Part shown: one piece after another, positions 1-9,170 of the stretch
How positions within the stretch are numbered: the first letter of the stretch is position 1
How the letters are laid out: every line of letters begins with the position of its first letter
NCBI GenBank assembly: GCA_012032285.1
Contig: JAAURJ010000015.1
Location: 1 to 55,915, forward strand
Direction of reading: 5' to 3'
Source of the DNA: Sphingomonadales bacterium
GTDB taxonomy: Bacteria > Pseudomonadota > Alphaproteobacteria > Sphingomonadales > Sphingomonadaceae
Length of the DNA: 55,915 nt
The notes under the pieces: generated by a model
The model's input: the letters and a program-made list of their open reading frames with translations, nothing else
The model's database searches: none
What the model was told of the DNA's origin: nothing
Position numbers and translations under genes: made by a program

Positions 1-558
1 TGGTTTGGGTGCAGAGGTCACGATTGTTGACCGCTCTATCCCAAGGTTGCGGCATTGGATGAATTGTTCGGCGGCCGGTGCGCACCGCTATTCAACGCTC
101 GACACCATCGAACATGAGGTCAGCATTGCCGACGCGGTTATTGGTGCAGTGTTGGTCGCAGGAGCCAGCGCACCGAAACTGATCACCCGTGCAATGCTAA
201 AATCATGAAGCCGGGTTCGGTGCTGGTCGATGTTGCCATTGACCAAGGCGGCTGTTTTGAAACCAGTAAGCCGACGACACATGATCATCCCACTTTTGTG
301 GTGGAGGGCATCATCCATTATTGCGTTGCCAATATGCCCGGCGCGGTGCCGCAAACCAGCGCCGCCGCTCTGAATAATGCCACCCTGCCCTATGGCCTTG
401 CCCTTGCGGAAAAGGGATTGGATGCCCTGCACGCCCATTCCGAAATCGGACGCGGCCTGCTGTCGGGTTTGAATGTTTTTCAAGGACAGGTCACCAGCCA
501 GGCGGTTGCCAATAGCCTAGGCATGGAATTTGTCGAACCACTAAAAGCGCTGGGCTGA
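1..558 (+). CDS. ald: Alanine dehydrogenase, 3' part, frame broken
   Basis: NAD-dependent L-alanine dehydrogenase (alanine to pyruvate plus ammonium). The 5' half lies outside the window. The last ~185 residues are recognisable: the end of the Rossmann domain (GAEVTIVDRS), then IGAVLV, MKPGSVLVDVAIDQGG and YCVANMPGAVP, all typical of the family. The frame is broken. Around 50-87 three one-base losses (near 52, 78 and 86) scramble about 13 residues and then restore the frame; adding G, G and C gives the expected RLRALDELFGGRVRTRYST. A fourth loss in the A run at 199-202 ends the frame at a TGA (204-206 region), and the next frame resumes at MKPGS. All four are in mono-nucleotide runs, so consensus error is more likely than decay. 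Identity is certain; intactness is inferred. Confidence 0.9.
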
Positions 559-573
559 TTACTGCCGGATAAC

Positions 574-611
574 AAAAAGGGGAGCGGCCATGGCCTGCCC
601 CCCCCTTTTTT
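574..611. terminator. Bidirectional intrinsic terminator between ald and TonB receptor
   Basis: An A5-G4 arm at 574-582 pairs with a C-run/T-run arm ending at 611, around an inner GGCC-AT-GGCC stem. The T run at 606-611 serves the plus-strand ald gene. The A run at 574-578 gives a U run for the minus-strand TonB receptor ending at 634. Its position between two convergent stop codons supports a shared terminator. Confidence 0.75.
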
Positions 612-633
612 CATTGACCATTTATGATCCTGA

Positions 634-3048
634 TCAGAATTTCTTTTTCAGGCTCAAACCAATGCTGCGCGGCGGAGCGACAAAGGTGCCATAGGTCCGC
701 ACATAAACCGGGTCACCATTGACATCGACCACCGATTGATCGGCAAGCGGCGTTCCGCGCACGCCAGTTTCGCCAAATTTGTTGAACAGATTGTTGACAT
801 AAAGTGTCGCGGACCAGCCATTGCCGGCAATATTGGCCTGAAGATTATGGGTTGAAAAACCGGACAGGACAAGGCCGCCCGCGCGATTGCCGGTGCGGGT
901 CAGCACATTGCTATGCGCGGTCATACCGTAGCTGAAGGTCAGGTCATAGTCGCTGCTCAACGGAATTTCGTAATCGGCAAAGAAGCTGCCCTGATATTTG
1001 GGTGAACCGGGCAACCGGTCGCCATCCTGCCCGTCAACCGGAATGGTGCCAAAACCCGGAGGGGTCAGTTCATTCAACAAAGCGGGCGAAACAGCGGTCA
1101 GCGTGGCGTCAGTATAACTGAAAGTGCCGCGGAAGCTGAGCGCGTCGGTTGCATCCCATGCGCCGAACAGTTCAAAACCCTGCGATTTTGCGCCCGCACC
1201 GTTAATGGTGATCGGAGAAGAGCCATTGATCGTTGCCGAGGCCACTTGCGGATCGGTCCAGTCAATATAATAAACCGCACCATTCAGCGTCAGGCTGCGG
1301 TCCAGCCACTGTGTCTTAAACCCGATTTCATAATTGGTTGTGGTATCGGGCGTAAATTCAAGCTCATTGGGCAAGCCGCAGATATTCTGCTGCGTATTGC
1401 CGGGGACGCACGGATCAAGACCATTGCTGTTCCCGATACGGAACCCCTGGCTTACCGTAGCATAGAGCAATATATCATCGGTAAATTCATAAGAAGTATT
1501 CACCTTGAACAAAAATCCATTATCCCTTTGATTGGCCGGATTAAAATCGAATACGATCAAATCATCGGGGGTGCGGCCATTGAAAATAGTTTCAAGCAGC
1601 GGCAAATCCACCGCAGATTCGGTTTTCAGGTCATAATCATAATAACGGCCACCCACCGTCACCTGCCAGGCATCGGTCAGCTTATAGCTTAATTCGCCAA
1701 AAGCGGCTGCTTCGCGCAGGTTGGAATTAAACGGTGCAATATATTCAATCGCATCCGGGCGGCTGCCGCCCAGAAATGCATCATAAAATGGTGTAAATTC
1801 GGTGCTGATCGAATTGGTTTTATCCTTGTTATAAAAACCGCCCAGAATAAAACTAAATGGTCCGTCAAAGCTCGATACCAAACGCACTTCCTGCGTGAAA
1901 ATCTTGGTTTTGTCGCGCTCTTCGGTGAAAGCAGTAAAGCTTGGGAATTGTTCATAACTATATTCCAGCGAAATCAGCAAATCGGTTTGGTCGCGGTTGC
2001 CTTTTTCACGGTGCTCGCTGTAACCGGTTGCCGAAACAAGCTTTGCAAAACCCAGGTCCAATTCGGCTTCCAAGGCAATCAGCTGCGTTTCGCGGCTATT
2101 GGGTTCGCGCACGCGCAGGGCATTTTCATAACGGCCAATCGCAACCGGAAAATTGGTCAAACGGTGTTGGGACAACTGACGCCCTTCGGTGCGGGCATCC
2201 TGATAATAATAAGTCAGCGTCGCATCAAAGCTATCTGATGGGTTGAAACGCAGCGCCGCGCGGGCGGACAAGGTTTTATCGGTGTTCAAATCTTTTTGCG
2301 GATTGAAATTGCTGGCATCGCCAATATCGTTCGGGTTGGAAACACCGACTTGATTGACGATATAGGGATAATCGATAAAGCCGCGATCATTGGCAACATC
2401 CACCGACCCGCGAAACGCGATACTATCGCTCAACGGGATGTTAACGGTTATGCCGAAATCGGTGCTGATCCCCTTGCCCGATTTATAGGTATAGGTATCG
2501 CCGCGTAATTCGCCGCCAGCCTCACCAAGCTTTGGCTTAACAGGAATATAGCGGATCGCTCCGCCCAAGGTTCCTGCACCATAAAGCGTGCCTTGCGGTC
2601 CAAGCAGAAATTCGACGCGCTCAACATCGTTCAAGCGCATATCAACGAAAAGGGGAATATCGCCAACATAGGTGGAAACCGCCCCGCCGCCATCATTATT
2701 GCCGTCAAACGATCCAAGGCCGGTCGCATTCAGGCCGCGGAAAACAACCGGCGTGCTGGCGCGGTTACCCTGATCCAGAATATAAACGCCGGGAACCGTC
2801 GCCGATACTTCGCGCAAATTATCAAGGCCGCGTGCCTCCAGTTCCTTTGCGCTGACGGCTGAAATATTGATCGGCACATCCTGTACTGTGCCTTCGCGCC
2901 GGGTTGCAGTGACGACGATGATATCCTCATCTTCATTTTCTGCTACCTCTTGACTGTCTGTCTGCGCCTACGCAGTAACAGACACCATGCTGGCCGCGCT
3001 GGCCGCCAAAAACAGCATGGTGCGTACGGGATAAGTTTTCTGTTTCAT
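634..3048 (-). CDS. TonB-dependent receptor with in-frame amber codon after the signal peptide
   Basis: Outer-membrane TonB-dependent receptor of about 804 codons. The signal peptide starts at ATG 3048 (MKQKTYPVRTMLFLAA...). It is followed by a TonB-box region rich in Asp/Glu ending in IIVVTATRREG, then the plug (VPINISAVSAKELEARG, VERVEFLLGPQGTLYG, GGAIRYIP) and a 22-strand-type barrel ending in a C-terminal Phe. A TAG codon at 2970-2968 sits in frame exactly at the expected signal-peptidase site (SVTA-stop-AQTDSQ), where relatives read YAQ; TAT or TAC changed to TAG would explain it. An open frame without any ATG or GTG continues upstream of 2877, so restart would be poor. Substrate unknown. 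It is divergent from a TPR-sulfotransferase 88 bp away. Either a natural nonsense allele or a base error. Confidence 0.88.
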
Positions 3049-3136
3049 TATGTTCTACCTTTGATGTTTATGTCCCCAAGCTACAGCAAACATAATGCGA
3101 CTGTGACGGAATAATGACAAATGGAAAGTTGCTGCG

Positions 3137-4696
3137 ATGCAAAAAAATTGGCTGAGTGAGGCAAAAAAGCAACTAAGGGCAAATGCACTAAAAGCCGCCT
3201 ATGACGCCGCACTTGGCCAATTGTCGGCCAACAAATCGGACGGGGATGCATGGGGGATGATGGCGCTGGTCGCGCTCGAAGGCGGCAATCCAGAAAAAGC
3301 CGGGGAATTGGGTGACAAGGCGCTGGCTTATGGCAATATATCCACCTGGTTTCTGGCCGGTCATACCCGCAGCCTGCTTGCGCTCGGCCGTCAGGATGAG
3401 GCGCGGGATATTGCCGCGTCGCTTTCCCCAACCGATTGCGAAACCGCGTTGGAATCCGATACATTCGGTGTCGTGCTGGCGCGGACAGGATTGCATGAAA
3501 AGGCGGTGCCTTTTTTTGAACGCGCCATCACTGACAAGCCTGATCATCCGCAATTTCTCTATAATCTGGCGACTTCGTTACAATTCACTGGCAAGCTAGC
3601 AGAGGCCGCCCGCTATTATCATGCTGTGCTTCGCTTTGATCCTGACCATCACCGCTCCCGCCTTGCATTGGTGCAATTGGAACCGCAGGGTGATGAAGCG
3701 CTGGAAGCGGTTAAGAAGCAATTTGACCGGCACCGGGATAATGCCGATGATGCGCTGCTTCTTGGCCATGCAGCCGCGCGGATATATGAAGATCGCGGCA
3801 AGCCTGTCGCATCAATCGAATGGTTGATGAAGGCCAAAAAGTTGAAATCGCAAAAAGTCGATCATGATCGCAATTGGGTGGAGGATATCTTTACCGCAGC
3901 CAGAAACAAGCAGCCGGAATGCCCGCCCGTTGGTGATAGCCCCGCAGGTTTTACGCCGATTTTCATCGTCGGAATGCCGCGCAGCGGAACCACCTTGATT
4001 GAACGCATATTGTCCAGCCATGATGATGTTGCGACTGCGGGCGAGCTTCCTGATCTGGGGCTATTGGTCAAACGCAGCGGCAAAACGCCCGGGCGGCATA
4101 TATTGTCCGCGCAAAGCCTGTCGGCGGATTATGACCCGTGCGAGGTTGGCACCAATTATCTGCGCCGCACAGGGCATTTGACCGGGGGCGCTGTCCAGAT
4201 GATCGACAAAATGCCGTTCAATTTTTTCTTTGTAAGGCATATTATCGAAAGCCTTCCTCATGCCCGGATCATCATGGTCCGCCGCGATCCGCGCGATACA
4301 GTCTTTGCCAATTTTCGGCAATTATTTGCCACCGATTTCGGCTATTATAATTATGCCTATGATCTGGATGATTGCGTGCATTTTGTGGCCCATTTCAACC
4401 GGCTGGCCGATCATTGGCAATCCATCCTGCCCCGCACACGCTATCAAGAGGTACATTATGAAACTATTGTTGCGGCGCAAGAAGAGGAGAGCCGCCGCCT
4501 CATCGGCTTTCTGGATCTTGGTTGGCAGGATCAGTGCCTTGAATTCCATCGCAACAAAAGCCCGGTCGCTACCGCCAGTTCGGTGCAAGTCCGCTCCCCC
4601 ATTTATACCGGCTCCGTCGCCCGGTGGAAACGCTATGGCGATTATAGCGAAAGGGTTAGCGCCGGCTTTGCCAAATATGGATTGACGCTGGATTAG
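3137..4696 (+). CDS. TPR-repeat sulfotransferase
   Basis: A 519-residue protein with tetratricopeptide-like helical repeats over roughly residues 1-210 (for example FLYNLATSLQFTGKLAEAARYYHAVLRFDP, given here only by its key Leu/Ala/Gly pattern) and a C-terminal sulfotransferase domain. The 5'-phosphosulfate loop of PAPS binding is GMPRSGTTLIERI at about residues 278-290. The 3'-phosphate motif is VRRDPRDTVFANF near 381-393. The family transfers sulfate from PAPS to protein tyrosines or glycans; the acceptor here is unknown. No signal peptide is visible, so it acts in the cytoplasm or at the inner face of the membrane. It is divergent from the TonB receptor, convergent with the CoA-transferase gene and ends 2 bp from it. 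Confidence 0.9.
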   Translation: MQKNWLSEAKKQLRANALKAAYDAALGQLSANKSDGDAWGMMALVALEGGNPEKAGELGDKALAYGNISTWFLAGHTRSLLALGRQDEARDIAASLSPTDCETALESDTFGVVLARTGLHEKAVPFFERAITDKPDHPQFLYNLATSLQFTGKLAEAARYYHAVLRFDPDHHRSRLALVQLEPQGDEALEAVKKQFDRHRDNADDALLLGHAAARIYEDRGKPVASIEWLMKAKKLKSQKVDHDRNWVEDIFTAARNKQPECPPVGDSPAGFTPIFIVGMPRSGTTLIERILSSHDDVATAGELPDLGLLVKRSGKTPGRHILSAQSLSADYDPCEVGTNYLRRTGHLTGGAVQMIDKMPFNFFFVRHIIESLPHARIIMVRRDPRDTVFANFRQLFATDFGYYNYAYDLDDCVHFVAHFNRLADHWQSILPRTRYQEVHYETIVAAQEEESRRLIGFLDLGWQDQCLEFHRNKSPVATASSVQVRSPIYTGSVARWKRYGDYSERVSAGFAKYGLTLD

Positions 4697-4698
4697 GA

Positions 4699-5781
4699 TC
4701 AGGACCTATCGGGAATATCGCCGGGGCGCCAACGCTGTTCGCCGGGAAATCGGATAGCAGGGGCGATATGGTGGCGGCCATTCGCCCTTACAATCATCGC
4801 CCGGTCCTGCGCATGAGGGCTGTCCAATGCCTCGCGGAAATCCAGCACCGGGGCAAAAGCAACATCCTTATCCGCAAACCAGAGCGTCCATTCTTTTTGT
4901 GTCTTTTGTGCAAAAATGCTGCGCAGCAATTGGATCAATTCCTCTTGCTCTCCGGCAGGTCGCATCGCTTCTGCCAATCGGTTTTCATGGCCAAGCGCGG
5001 TCAACAGGTTGCGGGCAAATTTTTCCTCACGCGCACCCAGAACAATAAAACGGTCGTCTGCGGTCTGATAGATTTGATAAAATGCCGCCCCGCCCAAAGA
5101 ACGCTGTGTCTGTGAACGGGGGCTGGCGCCGCCTGCAATTGCCTCGCTGGCCGTATGGGCGCACCAAGGCAGGATCGCATCGAACATTGCCATATCGATA
5201 TAATCACCCCTGCCGGTTCGTTCGCGCCCGACCAAAGCCATCAAAATCGCCGACAGCGCCGTCAACCCGCCCGCCATATCGGCCGCCGCAATACCGGGCA
5301 CCACAGGCACACCGTCCGCCCCGTCATTCACAGACAAAAACCCAGTCAGCGCCTGAACCGCCATGTCATGCGCAGGATGATCGGTCAGCGCCCCATGCTG
5401 CCCAAAAGCGCTGAGCGAACAATAAATGATTGAAGGATTGCGTGCCGACACGCTGTCATAATCAAACCCCAGCCGCTTCATGACACCGGGGCGGAAACTT
5501 TCAACGAATATATCCGCCTCTTCTGTTAGCGCCCATAACGCCGCCCTGCCCGCCTCGTTTTTCAAATCGCAGATCACACTTCGCTTGCCCCGGTTGACAT
5601 TGGCAAACCAGACCGAATGGCCCGCTTCGAACGGTGTCATATGACGTGCCGGGTCGCCGCCCGGTGGTTCAACCTTGATAACCTGTGCGCCCTGATCGGC
5701 CATCATCATGGTCAGCATCGGCCCGGGCAGGAAAAGCGAAAGATCCACCACCTTTATGCCCGATAATTTGCCTTTGCCCAC
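4699..5781 (-). CDS. Class III CoA-transferase (CaiB/BaiF family)
   Basis: A 360-residue CaiB/BaiF-family CoA-transferase that moves CoA between organic acids through an aspartyl-CoA anhydride. Family hallmarks are the N-terminal VVDLSLFLPGPM and VIKVEPPGGDPAR segments, ANVNRGKRSV, and the catalytic Asp in AADMAGG at about residue 168. It starts with GTG at 5781, whose G is the last base of the upstream gene's TAG (TAGTG overlap). It is therefore translationally coupled as the last gene of a four-gene operon. The donor and acceptor acids cannot be read from sequence. Confidence 0.9.
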   Translation of the reverse strand: MGKGKLSGIKVVDLSLFLPGPMLTMMMADQGAQVIKVEPPGGDPARHMTPFEAGHSVWFANVNRGKRSVICDLKNEAGRAALWALTEEADIFVESFRPGVMKRLGFDYDSVSARNPSIIYCSLSAFGQHGALTDHPAHDMAVQALTGFLSVNDGADGVPVVPGIAAADMAGGLTALSAILMALVGRERTGRGDYIDMAMFDAILPWCAHTASEAIAGGASPRSQTQRSLGGAAFYQIYQTADDRFIVLGAREEKFARNLLTALGHENRLAEAMRPAGEQEELIQLLRSIFAQKTQKEWTLWFADKDVAFAPVLDFREALDSPHAQDRAMIVRANGRHHIAPAIRFPGEQRWRPGDIPDRS

Positions 5782-6989
5782 TATACGACACCCTCTGCAC
5801 GAAATGCGGCGATTTCCTCCAAATTATAGCCTGCTTCTTTCAGTATCGCATCGCTATCCGCACCCAAATAGGGCGCAGCACGGCTGGGCATATGTTGCCC
5901 GTTCATCTTGACCGGGCTGTTCAGCACATCTAGCGATGGACGACCGGGATGTTCGATCGTTTCGCGCATCCCGATTTGCCGCAGCCATGGGTTATCGAGC
6001 GCCTGATCCAGATCATATATTGGCGCGGCGGGAACATGACCTTGTAGCAGGCCAAGCCAATGCGCCACCGGATGCGTCCCGAAAATTCCGTCCAATATTT
6101 CCGTTAACAATGCCCTATTTTCAAGCCGCTTTGCAGGCGTGGCAAAGCGCGGGTCGTTGATCAAATCGCTCTGGCCAATCCTGTCCATCATCAACGGCCA
6201 GAATTTCGGGATTTGCGCCATGACGAACATCCAGCCATCGGCGGCGCGGAACATCTGGCTTGGCGTGGCGGACGGATGCGCCCCGCGCGGCGTGCGGCCC
6301 GTTACATCACCTTCATTCATATACCATATGGCGGGATAGCTGGTTTGGTGGATCGCTGCGCTGAACAAATCTATGTCGACATCGCAGCCCTCCCCGCTGC
6401 GCTGCGCATCCAATAAGGCGGCGAGCAAACCAACGGCCATTTGGGTGCCCGACATGAAATCGACCATCGACAGGCCAAAGCGAACGGGCGGCCCGCCCGG
6501 TTCCCCGGTCAACGAACAAAAGCCCGCTTCTGCTTGCATCAGATAGTCATAGCCCGGCCAGCTTGCCCGTTCATTGTCCCGGCCATAGGCACTGACATGG
6601 GCGCAAACAATCGCCGGATTGACCGATTTAAGCGCGGCATAATCCAGCCCTATTCGGGCCGGAACATCCCCGCGCAAATTATTGGCAACTGCATCCGCCC
6701 CCTTAACCAGCCGGTGTAAGATCGCCTGCCCCTGGTCACCATTCAGGTCCAATGTCAGCGATTTTTTATTGAGGTTGAAACTCTGAAAATACAGGCTTTC
6801 CCCTTCACATAACCAATGCGGCCCCACTTGCCGCGCGGTATCGCCGCCCCGTTGCCCCGCTATCGTCGGCGGTTCGATCTTGATCACCTCTGCACCCAAT
6901 TGCGCGAGGAACATGGTGCCATATGGCCCGGCTCCATATTGTTCGGCGGACAATATCCGATAGCCGCGCAAAGGTTGCTTCACACTCAT
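5781..6989 (-). CDS. Class III CoA-transferase (CaiB/BaiF family), second copy
   Basis: About 402 residues, the same family as the following gene but divergent from it. Hallmarks are ILSAEQYGAGPYGTMFLAQLGAEV at the N terminus (key G-P-Y-G-T), VIKIEPP, FNLNKKSLTLDL, and a catalytic Asp in MVDFMSG at about residue 177. The open frame runs further upstream (to 7061), but ATG 6989 overlaps the acyl-CoA dehydrogenase stop as ATGA and gives MSVKQPLRGY, a normal family start, so I chose it. Two different class III transferases in one operon suggest a two-step CoA handover or two related substrates (inference). Confidence 0.88.
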   Translation of the reverse strand: MSVKQPLRGYRILSAEQYGAGPYGTMFLAQLGAEVIKIEPPTIAGQRGGDTARQVGPHWLCEGESLYFQSFNLNKKSLTLDLNGDQGQAILHRLVKGADAVANNLRGDVPARIGLDYAALKSVNPAIVCAHVSAYGRDNERASWPGYDYLMQAEAGFCSLTGEPGGPPVRFGLSMVDFMSGTQMAVGLLAALLDAQRSGEGCDVDIDLFSAAIHQTSYPAIWYMNEGDVTGRTPRGAHPSATPSQMFRAADGWMFVMAQIPKFWPLMMDRIGQSDLINDPRFATPAKRLENRALLTEILDGIFGTHPVAHWLGLLQGHVPAAPIYDLDQALDNPWLRQIGMRETIEHPGRPSLDVLNSPVKMNGQHMPSRAAPYLGADSDAILKEAGYNLEEIAAFRAEGVV

Positions 6990-8164
6990 ATGGGGTTCCG
7001 CTTTATCCATTGTTTGGAAATGATCATTCGCTGCATTTCGTTGGTACCCTCTGCAATACACATGAACAATGCGTCCCGGTACAACCGCTCAATGTCATAT
7101 TCCTTGGAATAGCTGTAGCCGCCAAAAATCCGCATGGCCTCCTCGGCATTTTTGGCCGCCGCTTCGGATGCGAAATATTTGGCCATGCCCGCCTCCATGT
7201 CGCATCGCTCGCCCCGGTCATAGGCTGTTGCTGCGTCCATAGTCAGCAAACGGGCGGCGCGGCAGCGGGTAACCATCTCACCGATTTTAAGCTGGATTGC
7301 CTGATGCTGCGCTATTGGTTTGCCCATTGTTTCTCTGATCTGCGCATAATCCCCTGCGAGCCGGAGCGCACCTTCGGCCACACCTACGCCCCGCGCCGCG
7401 ACATTGATCCTGCCAAGCTCCAGCCCTCCTGTCGCCTGAAAAAAACCCTGTCCTTCCGTCTCACCGATCAAATGATCCGCAGGAATACGGTAATTGTCAA
7501 AAATCAATTCGGCGCTGTCGATGCTATTATAACCCAGTTTCTTGAACTTCTTTCCCGTGATCAGCCCATCCTGCTTGGGCGCGATGAACAGGCTCATCCC
7601 CCGGTAGCGCGGATCGGCCTTTGGATCGGTTTTAACCAGCAGAGCAAAACAATCTCCGTTTATTCCGTTGGAAATCCAGGTCTTTGTTCCGTTAATCACA
7701 TAATCATCACCGTCCCGTTGCGCGGTCATTCGGATCGCCTGCAAATCCGTTCCTGCATTGGGTTCGGTCAGCGCCAGCCCGCCGCGCATCTCACCGCTCG
7801 CGAAACGGGGCAGCCAATATGTTTTCTGCGCCTCCGCTCCAAAACGCTCTACGGCGCAGGCCATAATCAAGTGCGAATTGAAAATACCGGTGATCGCCAT
7901 CCAATAAGACGAAATCAACGCAACGATCTTGGCATAAGTCACAGCCGACAAACCCAGCCCGCCATATTCGCGGCCAATGGTTGCCCCAAAGAGGCCCATA
8001 TCGGTCATTTGCGCCACTATTTCGGCGGGCCAGATATCATCATGATCAAATTTCTGCACAACCGGGCGTACTTCTTTATCGATCCATTTTTGAATCGCAT
8101 CAATCAGCGCGGCCTCGTCCTCCATGCTCATTCCATGACCAGTTATATCGGCTAATCCTGCCAT
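6986..8164 (-). CDS. Acyl-CoA dehydrogenase
   Basis: A 392-residue FAD enzyme that oxidises acyl-CoA to 2,3-enoyl-CoA and passes electrons to ETF. The usual three-part fold is visible: an N-terminal helical domain, a middle beta domain with LALTEPNAGTDLQAIRM and the TKTWISNG strand, and a C-terminal helical domain with RIFGGYSYSKEYDIERLYRDA. The catalytic base Glu of EGTNEMQR (about residue 372) is present. It lies 9 bp downstream of the MaoC gene and overlaps the next gene by ATGA. The chain specificity is not readable; partners point to a short, possibly branched or dicarboxylic acyl-CoA. Confidence 0.92.
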   Translation of the reverse strand: MAGLADITGHGMSMEDEAALIDAIQKWIDKEVRPVVQKFDHDDIWPAEIVAQMTDMGLFGATIGREYGGLGLSAVTYAKIVALISSYWMAITGIFNSHLIMACAVERFGAEAQKTYWLPRFASGEMRGGLALTEPNAGTDLQAIRMTAQRDGDDYVINGTKTWISNGINGDCFALLVKTDPKADPRYRGMSLFIAPKQDGLITGKKFKKLGYNSIDSAELIFDNYRIPADHLIGETEGQGFFQATGGLELGRINVAARGVGVAEGALRLAGDYAQIRETMGKPIAQHQAIQLKIGEMVTRCRAARLLTMDAATAYDRGERCDMEAGMAKYFASEAAAKNAEEAMRIFGGYSYSKEYDIERLYRDALFMCIAEGTNEMQRMIISKQWIKRNPI

Positions 8165-8173
8165 ATGTTTTCC

Positions 8174-8683
8174 TCAGCTATCCGCAGGGCCATACCCCTT
8201 TTTCCAAACGAGCATGGTGCGCACAAAATCACACACTATATCACCATGCTGGTTCTTGCCGATGGTTTTGATGGTCACGATCCCCTGCCCCTCTCGTTTT
8301 TGCGATTCCCGTTTTTCCAGAACCTCGCTTTCGGAATAAAGCGTATCACCGGCAAAAAGCGGCTTTAGCATCCGAATGTCGGTCCAACCCAAATTGGCGA
8401 CCGCTTTTTGGCTGACGTCGGAAACGCTCTGCCCTGTCATAATCGCAACCGTAAGTGGCGAGGCAATAAGCGGTTTTTTAAACTCTGTCTTTGCGGCAAA
8501 CTCGGTATCAAAATGCAGTGGATGTTGATTCATGGTGAGCAGCGTGAACCAGATATTATCCGCCTCGCTGATCGTCCGTCCCGGCCGGTGTTCATAAACA
8601 TCGCCCACGGTAAATTGCTCATAATAGCGGCCAAAACTTTCCCGGTAACGGCCTTTTGAAATTTCAATTGCCCCATCGCGCAT
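8174..8683 (-). CDS. MaoC-type enoyl-CoA hydratase
   Basis: About 169 residues with a single hot-dog fold. The hydratase-2 motif region reads ISEADNIWFTLLTMNQHPLHFD, with the Asp and His that activate water in this family. The open frame begins at 8701, but a GGAGG box lies 6 nt before the second ATG (8683), so MRDGAIEISKG is the likely start. The gene heads the operon MaoC, acyl-CoA dehydrogenase, CoA-transferase, CoA-transferase. The combination resembles pathways that handle mesaconyl- or methylsuccinyl-type thioesters, but this is only an analogy. Confidence 0.88.
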   Translation of the reverse strand: MRDGAIEISKGRYRESFGRYYEQFTVGDVYEHRPGRTISEADNIWFTLLTMNQHPLHFDTEFAAKTEFKKPLIASPLTVAIMTGQSVSDVSQKAVANLGWTDIRMLKPLFAGDTLYSESEVLEKRESQKREGQGIVTIKTIGKNQHGDIVCDFVRTMLVWKKGYGPADS

Positions 8684-9170
8684 AGGCTGCCTCCGTTCCA
8701 CTCACTGATTAAAGTTAGTTATAGGCTAACAGACAATTTACAACCGTTTCCTTGTAGGCTGGCGGCGCAGCACCATGACTTATGCAACCGCTGACCATGG
8801 GCAAATGCCAATATGATTAAAACCAAATAATGTATGCGGCTAGCAACGATAGTCCTTTTGGCTGTCCATTTTAGCATGACAGTTAAAGTAATATTGGTAT
8901 GATGAAAAGTTTATATAGCAGGTTATAATAGCGTTATCGGCGGTAAAGTTCTGATCGTTCGAGTACAATTGCGGCGGCGCAAAACGTCGCCACATTATTC
9001 ATTGCGCCGGGCTATAGTCTCGCTGCACAGAAACAGGACCAGAAAGAGGACAGGCATAAAGGGACTAGATCTGTCGACAATTGGATTGGAAATGTTATAC
9101 GATTGATCGGTAACAAAGGACTGCGATAATCGCATAGTCTGGTTTTTGAGCAGCGCGGGGAAACATAACA
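8684..9170. promoter_or_regulatory. 487-bp divergent intergenic region, acyl-CoA operon / alginate regulator
   Basis: No convincing gene is present. The region must carry promoters for the MaoC operon (minus) and gntR (plus). At 8893-8901 lies ATTGGTATG, a half-site of the ATTGGTATACCAAT type bound by UxuR/ExuR-like GntR regulators. The same nine bases recur upstream of the PL6 gene at 9951-9959. This suggests autoregulation by the downstream gntR product (inference). Nothing else stands out. Confidence 0.45.

Noticed and set aside
1-558. ald as a true decayed pseudogene
   Set aside because: All four breaks are single bases in runs and the rest of the sequence is fully conserved; error fits better.
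1246-1692. 148-codon plus-strand frame inside the first TonB receptor
   Set aside because: Antisense shadow rich in Ile/Arg with no start signal.
6923-8155. Long 410-codon open frame on the plus strand
   Set aside because: It is antisense to the acyl-CoA dehydrogenase and the end of a CoA-transferase, has an unnatural composition and no family features.
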